In this document: positions 60,198-64,000 of the stretch, one piece after another
Layout of the letters: every line of letters starts with the position of its first letter
Position numbering within the stretch: position 1 is the first letter of the stretch
Assembly: GCA_035548125.1 (NCBI GenBank)
Contig: DASZTV010000066.1
Span: 1-64,000 of the forward strand
Length of the DNA stretch: 64,000 nucleotides
DNA from: DASZTV01 sp035548125
GTDB lineage: Bacteria > Actinomycetota > Actinomycetes > JAFAQI01
Reading direction: 5' to 3'
Notes under the pieces: generated by a model
Told to the model about the DNA's origin: nothing
Databases searched by the model: none
Seen by the model: the letters and a program-made list of their open reading frames with translations, nothing else
Program-made: the position numbers and the translations under genes

Positions 60198-60527
60198 CTA
60201 GAGCCCGGGGATTCCGAGGGTGCCGCCCATGCCGCCGGCGAGCGGCCCCATCTTCGACGCGGTCAGCTCGTCCGCGGCTCGCTTTGCGTCACGCACCGCC
60301 GCGACCACAAGGTCCTGCAGCGTCTCGATGTCGTCGGGGTCGACCGCGGCGGCACCGATCGTCAGCGCCGTCAGGTCTCCCGCCCCGGTCATCGTCGCCT
60401 TGACCAGGCCACCGCCCGCGCTGCCCTCGACCTCCATCGCGGCGATCTCTTCCTGGGCCGCGAGCAGGTCGCGCTGCATCTTCTGCGCCTGCTTCATCAA
60501 CTGCTGCATGTTCGGCTGCGGAGGCAT
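60198..60527 (-). CDS. YbaB/EbfC nucleoid-associated protein
   Basis: A 109-residue DNA-binding protein that forms dimers with a tweezer-like shape. MQQLMKQAQKMQRDLLAAQ and VEGSAGGGLVKATMTGAGDL are the family signature. It is upstream of recR, the universal bacterial arrangement, but dnaX is separated here by an inserted sigma gene pair. Confidence 0.93.
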   Translation of the reverse strand: MPPQPNMQQLMKQAQKMQRDLLAAQEEIAAMEVEGSAGGGLVKATMTGAGDLTALTIGAAAVDPDDIETLQDLVVAAVRDAKRAADELTASKMGPLAGGMGGTLGIPGL

Positions 60528-60625
60528 GTCAGGAGCCTATGGCGCGAGGCCGACAGGCAACCTTTTCGGCGCGCCACCGCGTTGAGTCGGGCAAGGTGGA
60601 TCGGCCTAGTCGGCATGGAGTCACG

Positions 60626-61153
60626 GTGAGCGAACCCGTCGAGTTCCAGGACTTCGTCCTGGCGCGGCGCCGCGCACTGCTCCGTACGGCCTGGCTGCTC
60701 ACCGGGGACTGGTACGCCGCAGAAGATCTGGTGCAGACCGCTCTGATGCGCTGCTACCCCCACTGGCGTCGCATCAGCCAGGACAATCCGGACGCCTATG
60801 TCCGGAAGGCGATCGCCAACGCCCACACCTCGTTGTGGCGGCGACGATGGCGAGGCGAGCAACCAGCCGCTGAGCTGCCCGAGCGGGCAGGGGCCGACGC
60901 CTACGACGTGGCCGACTCGCGGCGAACCTTGATCGCCGCACTCAATCGGCTACCCGCACGGCAACGCGCCGCGGTCGTCCTGCGCTTCTACGAAGACCTC
61001 TCCGAAGCCGAGACCGCGACAGCCCTTGGCTGCTCGGTCGGCACCGTCAAGAGCCAGACGTCGAAGGCGCTCGCCGCGCTCCGCGCCAACGGCGTCCTGC
61101 TCACCGATTCCGATGATTCCGAACAACGCGAGGTGTCTCGTGACTCAGCTTGA
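60626..61153 (+). CDS. SigE-family (ECF-like) RNA polymerase sigma factor
   Basis: A 175-residue sigma factor of the actinobacterial SigE/SigM-like ECF group. Region 2: FQDFVLARRRALLRTAWLLTG and AEDLVQTALMRCYPHW. Region 4: LPARQRAAVVLRFYEDLSEA and ALGCSVGTVKSQTSKALAAL. GTG 60626 is chosen because GGAG lies five bases upstream; a longer frame start at 60539 is less likely. It overlaps the following membrane protein by 14 bp, the usual sigma/anti-sigma arrangement. Divergent from ybaB across 98 bp. Confidence 0.92.
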   Translation: MSEPVEFQDFVLARRRALLRTAWLLTGDWYAAEDLVQTALMRCYPHWRRISQDNPDAYVRKAIANAHTSLWRRRWRGEQPAAELPERAGADAYDVADSRRTLIAALNRLPARQRAAVVLRFYEDLSEAETATALGCSVGTVKSQTSKALAALRANGVLLTDSDDSEQREVSRDSA

Positions 61154-62516
61154 CCTGCACGACATCGTCCCCGAGCCACCCGAGGAGCTGCTCGCCTGGT
61201 CGACGCTCGACCGTCGGATCCGTCGCCACTCCGTTGCGCGCCAGGCCTTGGCAGTTGGCAGCGCCGCCGTCATCGTCGCAGGGGTCGTGAGCGTCGGCGT
61301 GTCTGTCGGAGGTTCGAAGCCAACCCAGCCACCACTCGGACCGATCAGCCGCGCCGACGGACGAATCGTCTTTGCGCAGCCCACGTCGGTGCTGAACAAG
61401 TACTGGAAGGTGGAGTCGCTCTACACGCTCGACCCACAGACGGGCGACACGACGCGAATCATGGAGCTGCCGGACGAGGTCGACCAGCTAGTCGCATCTC
61501 CCGACGGCCGAAGAATCGCGTACTCGGAGGACACCTACGGCTACGGGCCTGCCGGGCATCCCACGCACGTCAATAGCGAGCAGGTACACGTTGCGAACGC
61601 AGACGGCAGTAACGACCACAAGATTTTTAGCTGTCCGAACTCCTGGTGTGGCGATCTCGACTGGTCACCGGACGGCGAGCGACTTCTGATCCGCGGTACC
61701 TGGGTCCTTCAGCCCGACGGCCAGGTCGAACGCGTCTGCGTGGGCGAGTGCACGGTCAGGAACTACACCAGCGACGCGTCGTGGTCACCCGACGGAACCA
61801 AGCTGGCCTTTCAGTATTGGAAGGACATCCCGCTCGACAACGGCGGGTCAGACACCGCCGGCATGTCCACCGTCCAGGCGATCGGCGTCATGAACGCCGA
61901 CGGAACGAATCCGCGTCTGGTCACCGATCAGCACTGCACCGCGAAAAGCGTCGAGGGCAACTGCTTCACGGACACGAACCCGAGCTGGTCGCCGACCGGG
62001 AACGCCATCGCCTTCACCCGAACTCCCCTCAGCGCCCTCCCACAGAACGGCAGCCTCGGAGGACCGGCGCTCTTCGGTCCGAGTGCGATCAACATGGTTC
62101 GCTCCGACGGCTCCGACCTTCACCGGGTGCTGAGCTGTGCCCGATACTGCTCGATTCGCACGGTGACCTGGTCGCCTACCGGTGAGCAACTGGCGTTCGT
62201 GACACAAGACACCAGAGGGCTACGAGGCAAGCCACCGTGGTCCCTCCACATCGTGAACCCGCACAGCGGCGCGGAAGAGACCACGCCGTTGACGTTCATG
62301 ACCGACGCCGAGACCCCGACCTTCGTGTGGGCTCCGAGCGGATCGCACATCGCGATCGGATCAGTAGCCGGAGACGGAACCCAGGTACCGGGCATCTACC
62401 TAGTGGCGGTGACGGACGGTCGGCGCGGGTCGCCTCAACCAGCCGCGACGAACGGGATCGCGCCGATCACGTGGCTACCGCGAACCGGAGCTAGCTCTGG
62501 TCGATTTCTCCGATGA
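61140..62516 (+). CDS. Membrane PD40 beta-propeller protein, likely anti-sigma factor
   Basis: A 458-residue single-pass membrane protein. An N-terminal cytoplasmic segment of ~35 residues (LHDIVPEPPEELLAW, RRIRRHSV) is followed by one span (~36-57). A large extracellular TolB/WD40-like propeller comes next. At least five blades carry the PD40 motif (WSPDGERLLI, WSPDGTKLAF, WSPTGNAIAF, WSPTGEQLAF, WAPSGSHIAI). Four or more Cys pairs may form disulfides. Co-translated with the sigma factor, it probably holds it and senses an external signal. GTG 61140 follows GAGG. The 3' end overlaps dnaX by 26 bp. Confidence 0.88.
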   Translation: MTQLDLHDIVPEPPEELLAWSTLDRRIRRHSVARQALAVGSAAVIVAGVVSVGVSVGGSKPTQPPLGPISRADGRIVFAQPTSVLNKYWKVESLYTLDPQTGDTTRIMELPDEVDQLVASPDGRRIAYSEDTYGYGPAGHPTHVNSEQVHVANADGSNDHKIFSCPNSWCGDLDWSPDGERLLIRGTWVLQPDGQVERVCVGECTVRNYTSDASWSPDGTKLAFQYWKDIPLDNGGSDTAGMSTVQAIGVMNADGTNPRLVTDQHCTAKSVEGNCFTDTNPSWSPTGNAIAFTRTPLSALPQNGSLGGPALFGPSAINMVRSDGSDLHRVLSCARYCSIRTVTWSPTGEQLAFVTQDTRGLRGKPPWSLHIVNPHSGAEETTPLTFMTDAETPTFVWAPSGSHIAIGSVAGDGTQVPGIYLVAVTDGRRGSPQPAATNGIAPITWLPRTGASSGRFLR

Positions 62517-64000
62517 CCTGTGCGCCGAGGCCGTCTTGGAGGAGGGCGAGCGCGGCGGCCTCGGGATCGACCGCAGTGCTCTCGTCGAGGTCTTCGGAGT
62601 CCTCGATGTCCTCGGCGGTCACCTCCGGCTCAGCCGCCTTCGCCGCGGCAGCGGGGGCCGCAACACTCACGTCCCCCGCCTTGGCGGTGAGCCGCAGCTC
62701 GACGCCGACGACCTCGTGCACCGCCTTGGCCACGATCCCGCTGACGTCATCGACGAACCGCTTCGCCAGGGATGGGCTCGAGAACGCCAGCGTCAAGACG
62801 TTGGCTTCGAGCGATTCGATCTGCGACGACATCATCAGCGCATGGGCGGTGCGGCTCTGCCCGCGCACCTGGTCGAGCACGCTGTCCCACAACCGCCGCA
62901 CGGCCGCGACGTCGATCCCTCCGGCCGATGCAACAGGGGGAACCGGTGCAGCAGGTGGAACCGGTGCGGCCGGCTCGGCAACGCCGGCCTCGGCGGGTGC
63001 GGGCTCGGCGACCGGCGTGACAGGGACCGGCGGCGCGTCGTCCGCTGCCTCGGCTTCGGGCTCGGGCGCAGCGGCCGGGCTGGGGGCTGCGACCTTCGGG
63101 GCGGGCGCGGGCACAGCCGCGGTTGCCGCCGGTGCTGTCGACGCCGCCGTCGCCGCCAGCCGCTTCTCCAGCCGGTCGAGTCGTGCCAGCACCGAGGCCA
63201 CGTCGTCGGTGGCGCCGGGGAGCAGCACCCGCGCGCACGCCAACTCCAGGACCAGCCGCGGCGACGTCGTACCTCGCATGTCGACGAGCGCGGTTGCCAT
63301 CACCTCCGCCGCATGGGTCAGTGAGGCCCGGCCGAGCTGCCCGGCCTGCACCCGCATTCTCTCGAGAGCGTCGGCGGGTGCCTCGAGCAGGCCCGCATCC
63401 GCGGCGTCGGGCACGGCGTCCAGGACGAGGAGGTCGCGGAACCGCTCGAGCAGGTCCTGCGCAAACCGACGCGGGTCCAGCCCCGCTTCGACCACCCGAT
63501 CGACCGCCGCGAACACCGCCGCGCCGTCCGAGGCGGCGAAGGCCTCGACCGCCTCGTCCAGCAGCGTGGCGTCGGTGTAGCCGAGCAGCGACAGCGCGCG
63601 TTCGTACGTGATCTTCTCGCCGCCCGATCCGGCGGCGAGCTGGTCGAGGATCGACTGCGCGTCACGTGCCGAGCCGGCTCCCGCCCTCACCACCAACGGC
63701 AGGACGAGCGGGTCGACGTCGATGCCCTCTCGCCGGCAGAGATCGGCGAGGTGCTCCCGCATCACCTGCGGCGGGATCAGCCGGAACCGGTAGTGGAAGG
63801 TGCGCGACTTGATGGTCGTCAGGACCTTGTCCGGCTCGGTCGTCGCGAAGATGAACTTCACGTGCGGCGGCGGCTCCTCGACCACCTTGAGCAGCGCGTT
63901 GAACGCCGCCGAGGTGATCATGTGTGCCTCGTCGATCACGTAGATCTTGAACTGCGACGACACCGGCGCGAAGAACGCGCGCTCGCGAAGGTCGCGAGCA
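62491..64000 (-). CDS. dnaX: DNA polymerase III tau/gamma subunit, N-terminus cut by window edge
   Basis: The clamp-loader ATPase and organiser. The N-terminus, including Walker A and zinc module, lies beyond the right edge. Visible parts: Walker B VYVIDEAHM region, ALLKVVEEPPPHVKFIFATTE, KSRTFHYRF (sensor and Arg finger area), then the collar domain, a Pro/Ala-rich linker with many PAP/VPP units and a C-terminal tau-type domain (RLWDSVLDQVRGQSRTAHALM). The frame is open to base 64000. The stop (62491) lies inside the convergent PD40 gene. In many actinobacteria dnaX is directly upstream of ybaB; here the sigma pair intervenes. Confidence 0.96.
   Translation of the reverse strand, partial: ARDLRERAFFAPVSSQFKIYVIDEAHMITSAAFNALLKVVEEPPPHVKFIFATTEPDKVLTTIKSRTFHYRFRLIPPQVMREHLADLCRREGIDVDPLVLPLVVRAGAGSARDAQSILDQLAAGSGGEKITYERALSLLGYTDATLLDEAVEAFAASDGAAVFAAVDRVVEAGLDPRRFAQDLLERFRDLLVLDAVPDAADAGLLEAPADALERMRVQAGQLGRASLTHAAEVMATALVDMRGTTSPRLVLELACARVLLPGATDDVASVLARLDRLEKRLAATAASTAPAATAAVPAPAPKVAAPSPAAAPEPEAEAADDAPPVPVTPVAEPAPAEAGVAEPAAPVPPAAPVPPVASAGGIDVAAVRRLWDSVLDQVRGQSRTAHALMMSSQIESLEANVLTLAFSSPSLAKRFVDDVSGIVAKAVHEVVGVELRLTAKAGDVSVAAPAAAAKAAEPEVTAEDIEDSEDLDESTAVDPEAAALALLQDGLGAQVIGEIDQS

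Overview
The window is about 70% GC. Almost every gene is recognisably actinobacterial: WhiB/WblA, BldG, RsiG-like, a Crp-type regulator, Tad/Flp-like pilus genes of the Rv3654c-Rv3660c type, F420-type oxidoreductases and a class E sortase. From remembered gene orders (no search was possible) the left part follows the Streptomyces topA-tmk-holB / hppA-apgA-bldG-helicase neighbourhood. The whole window follows the Mycobacterium tuberculosis order from holB (Rv3644c) through nth, crp, whiB4, ponA2, asd and ask to recR and dnaX (Rv3721c). This is conserved chromosomal core of a high-GC actinomycete, with genus undetermined, carrying a few lineage-specific insertions.

Layout. 1-4.3 kb: a partial glpD, a Ddn-like reductase, and a glycosyltransferase plus methyltransferase pair. 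4.3-12.9 kb, minus strand: tRNA-Thr, a TAP-like secreted peptidase, holB, an MFS-thymidylate kinase fusion, topA and an Rv3647c-like gene. 12.9-18.6 kb: a proton-pumping pyrophosphatase, the BldG anti-anti-sigma factor with its GHKL partner, and a YprA/MrfA-type helicase. 18.7-25.7 kb: a class E sortase with a likely surface substrate, then a seven-gene Tad-like pilus operon. 26-31.5 kb: a HAD phosphatase, a holin-like membrane protein, an EphE-like hydrolase, and the marP-nudix-thioredoxin-nth operon. 31.6-32.9 kb: an RsiG-like c-di-GMP anti-sigma factor and Crp.

32.9-34.5 kb is a small accessory island with an RHS-core remnant, a Phd/YoeB toxin-antitoxin pair and a plasmid-type fragment. 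34.5-40.3 kb: a tightly overlapping operon of DUF4177, RidA, Nudix, metallo-beta-lactamase-fold and class IIIb adenylate cyclase/ATPase genes. 40.5-47.2 kb: whiB4/wblA, an ArsA-like pair, ponA2, a YqeY protein, a metallophosphoesterase and tRNA-Pro. 47.2-52.9 kb: an SDR pair (one catalytically dead), an LLM-type flavin oxidoreductase, a kinase-phosphatase sigma regulator and a saccharopine-dehydrogenase-like reductase. 52.9-55.3 kb: asd and ask. 55.3-59.5 kb: a very large surface protein split by a frameshift. 59.6-64 kb: recR, ybaB, a sigma/PD40 pair and a partial dnaX.

Themes. Many genes overlap by 4 nt, so operons are compact. Signalling genes are unusually dense. They include cAMP synthesis (the cyclase) and sensing (Crp), c-di-GMP (RsiG-like), BldG partner switching, a HATPase-GAF-PP2C protein, and a SigE-family sigma factor with a likely membrane anti-sigma factor. 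Several starts look leaderless. Two intergenic regions carry copies of a palindromic repeat, and one copy forms the entire leader of ponA2.
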